Positions 1 through 5,861 of a DNA stretch of 14,466 nucleotides are shown piece after piece. The first letter of the stretch is position 1; each line of letters opens with the position of its first letter. A program made the position numbers and the translations under genes. Source of the DNA: Sulfolobus sp. UBA167 (GTDB lineage: Archaea; Thermoproteota; Thermoprotei_A; Sulfolobales; Sulfolobaceae); NCBI GenBank assembly GCA_002495845.1, contig DAHF01000139.1:6296-20761 (forward strand), read 5' to 3'. The notes under the pieces are model-generated. The model had not been told where the DNA came from. It searched no databases and saw only the letters and a program-made list of their open reading frames with translations.

Positions 1-945
1 GACAAGTGCTTTCACCCAACAGAGTACAAGGAAATGGTGGACTCGTCTGACGTGGTCACGTTTGAGTTCGAGCATGTAAGCAGTGAAGCCCTCCAGTACG
101 CTCAGGACGAGGGTAAACTATTACCTTCCATTGAGTCAGTTGAGCTGAAAAGGGAAAGGTACAAGGAGAAGGAGTATTACCGCGACCACGGCCTTCCGAC
201 GCCTAGGTTTGTCGTAGTCAGGGGTGGAGATGATGCCCTCAGGGTCTTAAGGGACGAGTTCAATAACTACGGTGTAATAAAGCAATCCAAAGGGGGATAT
301 GACGGAAAGGGACAGTACTTCGTGAAGGGAGACCCCTCTGTAGCTTCCCACATCAAGGGCATGGACTGTACGTTCGTAGTTGAGGAGTATGTGGACTTCG
401 ACTTCGAAGCATCAGTCATAGGAGTCAGGTCGAGGAAAGGAGAGTTCTCTGCATACCCTCCAACGTTCAACCTCAACCTAAAGGGGATCCTAGTCTACAA
501 CTACGGCCCTTACGGAGACCCGAAGATGCAGGATATCGTGAGGAAGTTGGCTGAATCCTTGAACTACGTGGGGACGATAGGAGTGGAGTTCTTCGTCAAG
601 GGATCATCGATCTTAATAAATGAGTTCGCTCCAAGGGTACACAACACTGGCCACTATACTTTGGATGGAGCGCTCTTCTCACAGTTCGACCAGCACGTCA
701 ATGCCATAACCGGAGGAGAGGTCTTACCTACAGAACTGACCTCCCCTTCAGGCATGTTGAATTTACTGGGAATAGACAGAGCACCCAACGTTAGAGCTGG
801 AAAGGTTTATTGGTACAACAAGAAGGAGGCCAAGAAGAGAAGGAAGATGGGACACATAAACGTGGTGGGTAAGGACTTACAGGAGGTTAAAGGAAAGATT
901 GATATTTTAATGAAACAAATTTATGATAAAGGATTGGACTTATGA
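1..945 (+). CDS. purK: 5-(carboxyamino)imidazole ribonucleotide synthase PurK, 5' end outside window
   Basis: ATP-grasp enzyme of purine synthesis that carboxylates AIR to N5-CAIR with ATP and bicarbonate; PurE then uses the product. The frame is already open at base 1 (reads DKCFHPTEYKEMVD), so the N-terminal part lies upstream. The ATG at 34 is internal, because the conserved DVVTFEFEHV block follows it directly. Family signs: an ATP-grasp lysine/glycine stretch (KQSKGGYDGKGQY), VVEEYVDFDFEASVIGVRS, VGTIGVEFFV, and the near-diagnostic INEFAPRVHNTGHYT followed by SQFDQHVNAITGG. About 314 of the usual 360-380 residues are visible. The C-terminus is intact, and the stop overlaps the next gene's start (ATGA), suggesting translational coupling. 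PurE may lie upstream, outside the window. Confidence 0.95.
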   Translation, partial: DKCFHPTEYKEMVDSSDVVTFEFEHVSSEALQYAQDEGKLLPSIESVELKRERYKEKEYYRDHGLPTPRFVVVRGGDDALRVLRDEFNNYGVIKQSKGGYDGKGQYFVKGDPSVASHIKGMDCTFVVEEYVDFDFEASVIGVRSRKGEFSAYPPTFNLNLKGILVYNYGPYGDPKMQDIVRKLAESLNYVGTIGVEFFVKGSSILINEFAPRVHNTGHYTLDGALFSQFDQHVNAITGGEVLPTELTSPSGMLNLLGIDRAPNVRAGKVYWYNKKEAKKRRKMGHINVVGKDLQEVKGKIDILMKQIYDKGLDL

Positions 946-1283
946 GGTTTAACTTCAAGCTCTGGGTAGAGACGGATGATGGGAAGCCCATACTAGGAAA
1001 GGGAGGAATAGATATACTTAGGGCTATAAAGAAGACTGGATCGCTCACTAACGCCTGCAAGGAGACCGGAATGTCTTACAAGTTCGCTTGGGAATACGTG
1101 AAGAGAATAGACACTACAATGAAAGGGGTGAGCATGAAGAAAGGAGGAAGGAACGCGGGGGGCTCAACCCTCACTCCAGAGATGGAGGAGCTTATGAAAA
1201 TTTACGAGGAGGCTGAGCAGGAGGTAGAAGAGGTGTTAAAGAAATACGAGAGTAGACTAAAAACAATTAAAAAAGAGTCGTAA
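942..1283 (+). CDS. ModE-type winged-helix (LysR-like HTH) DNA-binding protein
   Basis: A 113-residue protein that corresponds to a stand-alone ModE N-terminal DNA-binding domain. It shows the strand-then-helix start KLWVETDDGKPILGKGGIDIL (residues 6-26), the helix-turn-helix AIKKTGSLTNACKETGMSYKFAWEYVKRID (about 28-57), a wing with glycine- and lysine-rich KKGGRNAGGSTLT (about 66-78), and a charged coiled-coil-like C-terminal helix (about 79-110). It has no molybdate-binding (MOP) domain, so the ligand and targets cannot be read from the sequence. Its ATG overlaps the purK stop by 4 bases (ATGA), so it is the distal gene of the purK operon and probably co-translated. The link to purines is positional only. 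The family call is good; a regulatory role is inferred. Confidence 0.82.
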   Translation: MRFNFKLWVETDDGKPILGKGGIDILRAIKKTGSLTNACKETGMSYKFAWEYVKRIDTTMKGVSMKKGGRNAGGSTLTPEMEELMKIYEEAEQEVEEVLKKYESRLKTIKKES

Positions 1284-1325
1284 TGATATTCAAGATAGGA
1301 AAAGATACGCTACATACCTAAAAAA

Positions 1326-1340
1326 TATTATAAATTTTTT
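1326..1340 (+). promoter_or_regulatory. TATA-box promoter of the two-helix membrane protein
   Basis: AT-only block TATTATAAATTTTTT lies 23-37 bases before the ATG at 1363. That is the archaeal spacing for a transcript starting at or just before the start codon. There is no Shine-Dalgarno sequence between the box and the ATG, which supports a leaderless mRNA. The short ATG-started frame at 1352 stops after four codons and is not considered a gene. Confidence 0.6.
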
Positions 1341-1362
1341 CACTAGTCAAAATGTCCCTGAT

Positions 1363-1866
1363 ATGAAAAGATATAAAAGTAACTTAAGTGATTATAATTT
1401 AAGAATTGAGGTGACGTATTTGCGAAGAGTAAACGACTTGTTTGCCGATATCTTCATGTTTATAGCAGTCCTTTTTGGTGTGACTTTAACCACAGCGGGA
1501 GTAGAACTCCTAATGCATTCCTCTGTCTTCCCTTACTTTGTTGATGCCTTAGAGATAGAAGGAGTTGCCCTTCTTATTTCATTCTTCGCTAATGCGTTTA
1601 TTCCGACAAGTGAGGAGAGCTACTTCGGAGAGCCAGAAGTTAAACATGAAATCAAGCAAAGCTTGAACATAGGAAGCACCTTACCTGATGAAAAGGTATA
1701 TCCTATGGATTCGGACTTGATCCCCATTGACAGATGGTATGACGATGAAAAAGGTATGTGCGTAAAGGCCATGTCTAGGGACGGGGATAATTTTACTCTT
1801 TGCTATAAGCACATCACGAGTGAGACAGATAAAAAAAGCGGAAGGAACAATGACAACAAGAATTAA
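1363..1866 (+). CDS. Hypothetical protein with two membrane helices and a soluble tail
   Basis: I do not recognise the family. The 167-residue product has a basic, polar N-terminus (residues 1-24), a strong hydrophobic helix (about 26-50), a short loop, a second hydrophobic helix (about 62-80), and an acidic to neutral tail of some 85 residues. The tail contains two cysteines (in GMCVKA and TLCYKH) and ends in a Lys/Asn/Asp-rich segment. The N-terminal helix is not followed by a cleavage site, so it is a membrane protein rather than a secreted one. The first 25 codons are much richer in A and T than in the flanking genes, and the gene has its own TATA box. It is transcribed alone, between the purK operon and the FAD oxidase gene, 65 bases before the latter. 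No function is proposed. Confidence 0.75.
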   Translation: MKRYKSNLSDYNLRIEVTYLRRVNDLFADIFMFIAVLFGVTLTTAGVELLMHSSVFPYFVDALEIEGVALLISFFANAFIPTSEESYFGEPEVKHEIKQSLNIGSTLPDEKVYPMDSDLIPIDRWYDDEKGMCVKAMSRDGDNFTLCYKHITSETDKKSGRNNDNKN

Positions 1867-1899
1867 TACAGGAGATATTACCTTCCTTCTCGCCCCTTC

Positions 1900-1909
1900 T
1901 TTTAAAAGT
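1900..1909 (+). promoter_or_regulatory. TATA-box promoter of the FAD oxidase gene
   Basis: TTTTAAAAGT lies about 23-32 bases before the ATG at 1932, the distance expected for a leaderless transcript. The interval contains no Shine-Dalgarno-like sequence. The box supports ATG 1932 as the start and indicates transcription independent of the gene ending at 1866. Confidence 0.55.
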
Positions 1910-1931
1910 TTTTCTCATGAAGTAGGTATTC

Positions 1932-2825
1932 ATGTTGATGAAGCCCAAAGATGAGATTGAAGTTATGCAGATTCTTGGAGAATATTCAAAGACGGGAAAG
2001 AAAATAAGGGTAATAGGTACTGGAACGCATGACTCGAGGTCTATATCTAAAGTTGAGGACATCTTATCGACGACGGAGATGAGCGAATTCTCAATTCACG
2101 ACGGTATCGTCGAATCTTACGCTGGCGCTTTGGTACCTAAGATAAGGGAGGAGGCTGCAGAAGAAGGGATGCTCTTTCCTGTGATATACGACGGGACCGT
2201 AGGAGGAGCTCTGGCTCAGAACACGGTCAGTTCTCTATCCACTGGATTCGGAACTCCCTATGACTTAGCAGAGTCTGTGAGGTTTATCACTCCTAGGAAG
2301 GTAATAGCATGGAAGGGAGTCATAGGGTCTAAAGGTATGTTGGGAGCAATAACCTACTCAAGGATGAAAATCTACGTCAGACCTAGCCACGTCTACATTT
2401 ACGAGAAGTCCACTCCAGACCCGGGGTACTTCATGTTGTACTCTTTCATCCTATCTAAGTTCAAGCCTATCGCTTTCGTCATGGAATATGAAGGGGGAAA
2501 ATACAACGTCCATGCATCGTTCTTGAGGTCTGACCTCCCAATTGAAGGCTTCTCTGTTGATGAGGGAATACCCGCGGTTGAGGAGAGCGGAGGACCTAGT
2601 GCAGTAGTACAAGTAAATTCCCTCATAAGTGACTTTAGGAGGATCGCCGAAGGTACTAACCCAGCTTACGCGTATGCAGTATACGGGTACAACTATGTTT
2701 TTGTGTACAGCAGTGAGCTGGAACAGATATCCGAAATGGGATATAGGGTGTTTCATAGAGGGTCTCTGCATCCTGCCCAACTTAAAGTGAAGAAGTTTCT
2801 CGATTTCACCAACACAATTCTTTGA
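1932..2825 (+). CDS. Short FAD-binding (PCMH-type) oxidase, GlcE-like glycolate oxidase subunit
   Basis: Homologous in layout to the FAD-binding subunit of glycolate oxidase (GlcE), which takes part in oxidising glycolate to glyoxylate. Visible: the N-terminal FAD_binding_4 opening KPKDEIEVMQILGEY...KIRVIGTGTH (residues 4-32), the pyrophosphate-binding block DGTVGGALAQN (88-97), the TGFGTPYDLAESVRFIT stretch (about 104-120), and the GSKGMLGAITYSRMKIYVRP block (132-151) that closes the PCMH domain. The C-terminal half is divergent and ends in LKVKKFLDFTN, where GlcE proteins have a K-x-x-D-P-x-x-I-like ending. At 297 residues it is shorter than typical GlcE (about 350). No GlcD or iron-sulfur GlcF partner is adjacent. 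The substrate is inferred; other 2-hydroxyacids are possible. Confidence 0.72.
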   Translation: MLMKPKDEIEVMQILGEYSKTGKKIRVIGTGTHDSRSISKVEDILSTTEMSEFSIHDGIVESYAGALVPKIREEAAEEGMLFPVIYDGTVGGALAQNTVSSLSTGFGTPYDLAESVRFITPRKVIAWKGVIGSKGMLGAITYSRMKIYVRPSHVYIYEKSTPDPGYFMLYSFILSKFKPIAFVMEYEGGKYNVHASFLRSDLPIEGFSVDEGIPAVEESGGPSAVVQVNSLISDFRRIAEGTNPAYAYAVYGYNYVFVYSSELEQISEMGYRVFHRGSLHPAQLKVKKFLDFTNTIL

Positions 2826-2869
2826 CCATAACTCAAAACCGAAAAAAGGGATTTCCAAAAACCATGTAA

Positions 2870-2908
2870 GAACAACTTGCAGTCCTTTTGACTGTCCTGA
2901 AGTTGTTT
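2870..2908 (+). other. Nested hairpin
   Basis: Outer arms AACAACTT (2871-2878) and AAGTTGTT (2900-2907) are perfect complements, extendable by a G-T pair. Inner arms CAGTC (2880-2884) and GACTG (2890-2894) enclose a five-base loop CTTTT, and the two stems are separated by an asymmetric internal loop. It lies 45 bases after the stop of the FAD oxidase gene. With no T-tract directly after it, it does not look like a plain terminator. Confidence 0.55.
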
Positions 2909-2964
2909 ACATAATTATATGGTCTTGTAAGGAGCTGTCTTCGCAGAAAAAGCTCATAATTCGA

Positions 2965-2982
2965 GTTGAGTCTGTACTCAAC
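2965..2982 (+). other. Perfect 7-bp hairpin
   Basis: GTTGAGT (2965-2971), loop CTGT, ACTCAAC (2976-2982), with no mismatch. It is preceded 10 bases upstream by a bulged stem whose arms are GAGCT (2932-2936) and AGCTC (2951-2955), with inner TCT/AGA pairs around TCGC. Three stems in about 115 bases suggest a folded transcript rather than chance. Confidence 0.5.
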
Positions 2983-3060
2983 ATAAGAACATCATCATTC
3001 TAATTGTATTCTCCGGAGGATCCAAATTTAGTATTCGTCAACTTTCGAAAGGATCTTCAC

Positions 3061-3086
3061 AGTAAACTGCCCTGCCTCACGGACGC
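3061..3086 (-). ncRNA. omega-RNA-3'-like / IS200-IS605 right-end-like motif, copy A
   Basis: Read on the minus strand it is GCGTCCGTGAGGCAGGGCAG then TTTACT. It matches copy B1 (5634-5660) at 21 of 24 positions over the block from GTCCGT to TTTACT. CC-GTGA-GG forms a GNRA tetraloop hairpin. The remembered family pattern is a short hairpin followed by GGGTAGTTCAC at the right end of archaeal tnpB elements, which is also the 3' end of their guide-carrying omega RNA. There is no transposase frame on either side. The assignment is inferred from the motif alone. Confidence 0.4.
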
Positions 3087-3275
3087 TAATGTGCGAGCCA
3101 TCAATAGGGTCTAAGAGCGGATTATATGAAATCAGTCTCCGTGGACGCTGGATTTCGTCATGATCTGGCGGACAAAGAATGCCCTCATGGATAGGGTCTC
3201 TTCTATTTGAGGACGAATTGTAGTTTATATTACAAACAAAAATTCTCCTTTTAATATCATCATCTCTAAGATTTT

Positions 3276-3288
3276 TTCTATAAAAAAC
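3276..3288 (+). promoter_or_regulatory. Probable TATA box upstream of the winged-helix-like gene
   Basis: TTTCTATAAAAAA lies 38-50 bases before the ATG at 3326 and would give a leader of about 12-18 bases. A second AT block (TTTTTATATAG, 3307-3317) is too near the ATG to serve that codon, so the 3276 box is preferred. No clear Shine-Dalgarno sequence is present. Confidence 0.4.
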
Positions 3289-3325
3289 GAAATAGATTTA
3301 ATCCTCTTTTTATATAGATCGTCTA

Positions 3326-3751
3326 ATGGGACTGTTCAGTCGAAAGAGATATGATAAGCACCAAGTTGCCCTCTACTTGCTACTTTGCTCTTCAGTTGGA
3401 CTGTCCCCTACAGCCCTCCTCTACCTCTTTTACATTTTAGACAAAGAGTATAAAATAAAGACTGGAGTCAAGTTCAGGAGGTGGTTCCACGGTTTCTATT
3501 CTAAGGACGTAAATGACGTGTTATTTGACCTGGAGGAGAGAGGGCTAGTCATTCAGAGCACGAGGAAGAACGAATACCATGAGTGGTTATACAAAATTAA
3601 CCCGGACTCGATAGATGAAGTCAGGGAGCAGGTGGAGGGATTGGAACAATACGAGGAACTTTTCCAGACTCTTTCTAACATGCCTTTAATTGTAATGATG
3701 GATAGGGTCGACAGGATAAATCAGCGTAAATTAGGTTGGTTGCACCTTTGA
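3326..3751 (+). CDS. Small winged-helix-like protein, YwgA/Panacea-like pattern
   Basis: A 141-residue soluble protein I cannot place firmly. The N-terminal helix HQVALYLLLCSSVGLSPTALLYLFYILDKEY (about residues 12-42), followed by FRRWFHGFYSKDVNDVLFDLEERGLV (about 50-75), recalls YwgA-like and Panacea (DUF4065) winged-helix proteins. Those pair a hydrophobic LLY helix with an F-x-x-x-x-G-P/F-Y-S-x-D-V segment and an L-x-x-x-G-L-I recognition end. The tail (about 80-141) is charged and helical. It has its own promoter and is followed by a 91-base gap before the surface protein gene, so the two are probably not one transcript. A DNA-binding or toxin-antitoxin-adjacent role would be speculation; no toxin gene is next to it. 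Confidence 0.68.
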   Translation: MGLFSRKRYDKHQVALYLLLCSSVGLSPTALLYLFYILDKEYKIKTGVKFRRWFHGFYSKDVNDVLFDLEERGLVIQSTRKNEYHEWLYKINPDSIDEVREQVEGLEQYEELFQTLSNMPLIVMMDRVDRINQRKLGWLHL

Positions 3752-3807
3752 TTTTGGAGTGAAATTAGTTAAATTATATATTTATATTGATAAATTCTAG
3801 GTAGGTA

Positions 3808-3820
3808 GCTTTTTATTTTA
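3808..3820 (+). promoter_or_regulatory. TATA-like promoter of the surface glycoprotein gene
   Basis: AT-rich block GCTTTTTATTTTA lies 23-35 bases before the ATG at 3843, consistent with a leaderless or nearly leaderless transcript. Further AT-rich sequence extends upstream to about 3773. Confidence 0.4.
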
Positions 3821-3842
3821 GAGTGTGTGATAGAGAGATTAA

Positions 3843-5495
3843 ATGAATTTCAAGAGGTTCGGCTCTGTTATTTTAAGCTTCCTTGTACTGTTTTCTTTCG
3901 TATTTTTCGTTCCTACCATTTCATCACAGGGGACCGATGGAGCTGAGTCGCACGTGTATTACGCTAGATACACTATTGAGTTCCATTACTCTTCAACCCC
4001 GTTCTCTTCCACAGAAACAATGAGGATCACTAATTCAACCTTCAACGGCATGGTGAATAGAGAGTTCACAGTTCAGGAACAATCGACGACTTATGTCCTT
4101 AGCTCCGGGAACCTCAAGGAATACAAGGGTACGGTGGAATTAACCTTAGGGACGAACGGGACTGTGTACGTTTCGTCTCCTGCGCCTTTAGTCGAGGTTG
4201 AAGTAACATCGGGGTCACAACAGGAGATTGCGTGGGCTGGAGTGCCTTCCACTGAAGTACAAGGTTACGCTTACGTGAATGGGTCAGGCGAGGTTAGCTT
4301 GGTGTTCCTCAACGGGACCGGAACTACCTCCGAGTCGTTCAACGTCTCCGCCGGAAAGGAGGAGACATACACCATCGATGTCTACCTTAACGTCCCTTCA
4401 TTTCAAGTGAAGGAAACTAACACGAGGGAGGTAAACGTCAACGTGCAGGGGTTTGAGAGGTACAACAAGGGGGACTTCATCTACGAGAATTCGAACGTTG
4501 AGCTCGAAGCCAACAACACGCCCTTCTCTGTTTCGACCTCTTACTTTGACGGAAAGGATGTTCCTTCCATGGTGTGGAGTGCACCAGCGATAACCTTCAG
4601 CGGGATGGTAGGATATAATGCTTCCTTCATGATGGCAGAGTTCTTCGGCATCAACGGCACTGAAGCCGGATTCGTGAGGTCAACCTACGTTTCAAATGCG
4701 GTTAATTTTGGAGGTAATCTAGGTAATTTCATGAATATGGAGAACTTGGTGGAACACTCCAGTGTTTTGATAGTAAGCTTCAACGGAGCGCACGTGGCTC
4801 AGGGCAGACCTTTCACACTTGAGGTAAACGGAATGCCCGTCGTGGTTCAATATGACCAAGGAAATGTATCCACTACAGTATACGTTAACATGACCCACCA
4901 AGTTTATGAAGGTACCTTGGTAGAAGTATTCTTAAACGGGGTCCATTACGTCTTCGTCAACTCAAGCAATGCGTCAACAGTACAACTAGTGAAGCCCACG
5001 GTAAAACACGTAGTCATTAACGTTAACTCAACACAGAGGAGTGCTATAGAAGCTGACATAAGCTCTACCGGATATGCGGTTTTTAACATCAGCATCATGA
5101 ACTCGTCGTTCGTCATCTACAAGAACGTAGGAGGGCACTTGGTTTTGCTCAACTCCAGGGACTACTTCATTGCTGACGGCAACGTCACTGTGTTTTCAGA
5201 TCCAGCTCAGCAGTATTACTTAGTTTATACGTCTAACAGCTCAAGCTCAGGCACCCAGTCCAACTCATCAACCTCATCAACTTCCTCAACCTCAACTTCC
5301 TCATCATCAACCTCAACATCTTCCTCAACCATGAACACGCAGTCAAATTCCAGCACATCTCCGTCGCAGAGCTCCTCTTATCCTTCCTCATCTCAATCCG
5401 TCTCAACTTCCCAGAGCAACTACACTGTTTACATTATCGCGGTGGTTGTAGTCATCATCGTAGCTATAGGTATAGCCTATTTGTTGAGAAGGTAA
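3843..5495 (+). CDS. Secreted, membrane-anchored surface glycoprotein with Ser/Thr-rich stalk
   Basis: A 550-residue cell-surface protein of unknown specific role. Residues 1-27 are a signal peptide: a basic start MNFKRF, a hydrophobic core, and a likely cut near TISSQ. Residues about 28-463 form a beta-rich ectodomain with long runs of alternating hydrophobic residues and no cysteine seen. Residues 464-526 are an almost pure Ser/Thr/Asn/Gln stalk, probably O-glycosylated. Residues 527-548 are a transmembrane helix followed by RR, leaving almost nothing in the cytoplasm. Around 20 N-x-S/T sequons are spread over the ectodomain and stalk. The architecture fits Sulfolobales surface proteins with a C-terminal stalk and anchor, such as sugar-binding or protease-like ones. 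I see no catalytic motif, and it lacks the long coiled coil expected of the S-layer anchor SlaB. Adhesin, binding protein or envelope component are all open. Confidence 0.85.
   Translation: MNFKRFGSVILSFLVLFSFVFFVPTISSQGTDGAESHVYYARYTIEFHYSSTPFSSTETMRITNSTFNGMVNREFTVQEQSTTYVLSSGNLKEYKGTVELTLGTNGTVYVSSPAPLVEVEVTSGSQQEIAWAGVPSTEVQGYAYVNGSGEVSLVFLNGTGTTSESFNVSAGKEETYTIDVYLNVPSFQVKETNTREVNVNVQGFERYNKGDFIYENSNVELEANNTPFSVSTSYFDGKDVPSMVWSAPAITFSGMVGYNASFMMAEFFGINGTEAGFVRSTYVSNAVNFGGNLGNFMNMENLVEHSSVLIVSFNGAHVAQGRPFTLEVNGMPVVVQYDQGNVSTTVYVNMTHQVYEGTLVEVFLNGVHYVFVNSSNASTVQLVKPTVKHVVINVNSTQRSAIEADISSTGYAVFNISIMNSSFVIYKNVGGHLVLLNSRDYFIADGNVTVFSDPAQQYYLVYTSNSSSSGTQSNSSTSSTSSTSTSSSSTSTSSSTMNTQSNSSTSPSQSSSYPSSSQSVSTSQSNYTVYIIAVVVVIIVAIGIAYLLRR
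5261..5331 (+). repeat. Low-complexity TCA/ACC-type repeat coding the Ser/Thr stalk
   Basis: Imperfect tandem units such as TCAACC, TCATCA and TTCCTC code for serine and threonine in the surface protein's stalk. Such repeats can gain or lose units in frame by slippage, changing stalk length between strains. Reading frame is kept throughout the copy seen here. Confidence 0.7.
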
Positions 5496-5633
5496 AATAG
5501 CACATGTTAATATGAGCTCTCAGCAGTTTTCCCTAAATTATATATTTTTTTATATATATAATAATAATTAGTACAAAATAGCTGTTACAAACGACGCTTT
5601 TTTCCCTCTAAGTTCATCTTTCCTTACAGAGAT

Positions 5634-5660
5634 CCCGTCCGTAAGGCGAGGTAGTTTACT
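5634..5660 (+). ncRNA. omega-RNA-3'-like motif, copy B1
   Basis: Reads CCCGTCCGTAAGGCGAGG followed by TAGTTTACT. CC-GTAA-GG gives a GNRA tetraloop. Nearly the same block occurs on the minus strand at 3061-3086, and a shorter relative lies 130 bases downstream. A downstream segment (CGCGGTTCACC, 5671-5681) may be a further decayed repeat. No tnpA or tnpB frame is nearby. The IS200/IS605 right-end interpretation is inferred. Confidence 0.4.
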
Positions 5661-5756
5661 GCCTTCTAGACGCGGTTCACCTTAACGCATCATATTTTTT
5701 AGATATTTGTAAAAATGCACTTCCCGTGAGCTTTTGAAAGCTTTATCTTAATGGGT

Positions 5757-5795
5757 GGCATAAGACCCCTTCCGTGAGGGTAGTTCACTTATGCC
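5757..5795 (+). ncRNA. omega-RNA-3'-like motif, copy B2, framed by an 8-bp inverted repeat
   Basis: Motif core 5766-5788 reads CCCCTTCCGTGAGGG then TAGTTCAC. It is framed by perfect 8-bp arms GGCATAAG (5757-5764) and CTTATGCC (5788-5795), so the whole can fold as a long stem over a short CC-GTGA-GG hairpin. The core is about five bases shorter than copies A, B1 and D. The outer stem is unique to this copy. Confidence 0.4.
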
Positions 5796-5830
5796 CAAAT
5801 CCTAGCGTCTTACGGCATGGAGAACTTAAT

Positions 5831-5840
5831 TACTTAAAAC
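5831..5840 (+). promoter_or_regulatory. TATA-box promoter of the aminotransferase
   Basis: TACTTAAAAC lies 22-31 bases before the ATG at 5862, as for a leaderless archaeal mRNA. The bases between carry no Shine-Dalgarno sequence, which supports this ATG as the start. Confidence 0.6.
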
Positions 5841-5861
5841 CCTGATCTGGTCATTATCTCC

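Larger units (their letters stand above)
2826..3325. other. 500-base spacer with clustered hairpins and one motif copy
   Basis: No open frame of note. It holds, in order: a nested hairpin (2870-2908), a bulged hairpin (about 2932-2955), a perfect 7-bp hairpin (2965-2982), the palindromes CTCCGGAG (3011-3018) and CTTTCGAAAG (3042-3051), and a minus-strand copy of the omega-RNA-like motif (3061-3086). After about 3220 it becomes strongly AT-rich and contains the promoter of the next gene. The density of inverted repeats is higher than in the other spacers. It may encode a structured non-coding RNA or be the scar of a lost transposable element. Confidence 0.55.
5496..5861. other. 366-base spacer with two motif copies and AT-rich start
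   Basis: No gene is visible. The first part (5534-5570) is a TA/T-rich tract with a run of seven T, a likely termination region for the surface protein gene. It is followed by two plus-strand copies of the omega-RNA-like motif about 130 bases apart (5634-5660 and 5766-5788), a 6-bp inverted repeat AGCTTT/AAAGCT (5730-5743 region), and the aminotransferase promoter at 5831-5840. Confidence 0.6.

Noticed and set aside
34..34. ATG at 34 as the start of purK
   Set aside because: The frame is open to base 1 and the ATG sits just before a conserved internal block, so the gene begins upstream of the window.
2984..3000. Possible C/D-box RNA on the minus strand (ATGATGA near 2990-2998)
   Set aside because: A C-box-like sequence is present but no D box (CTGA) follows at the right distance and no terminal stem is seen.
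3255..3268. Second C-box-like GATGATGA on the minus strand
   Set aside because: The sequence that follows is AT-rich with no D box; it is more likely chance within a promoter region.
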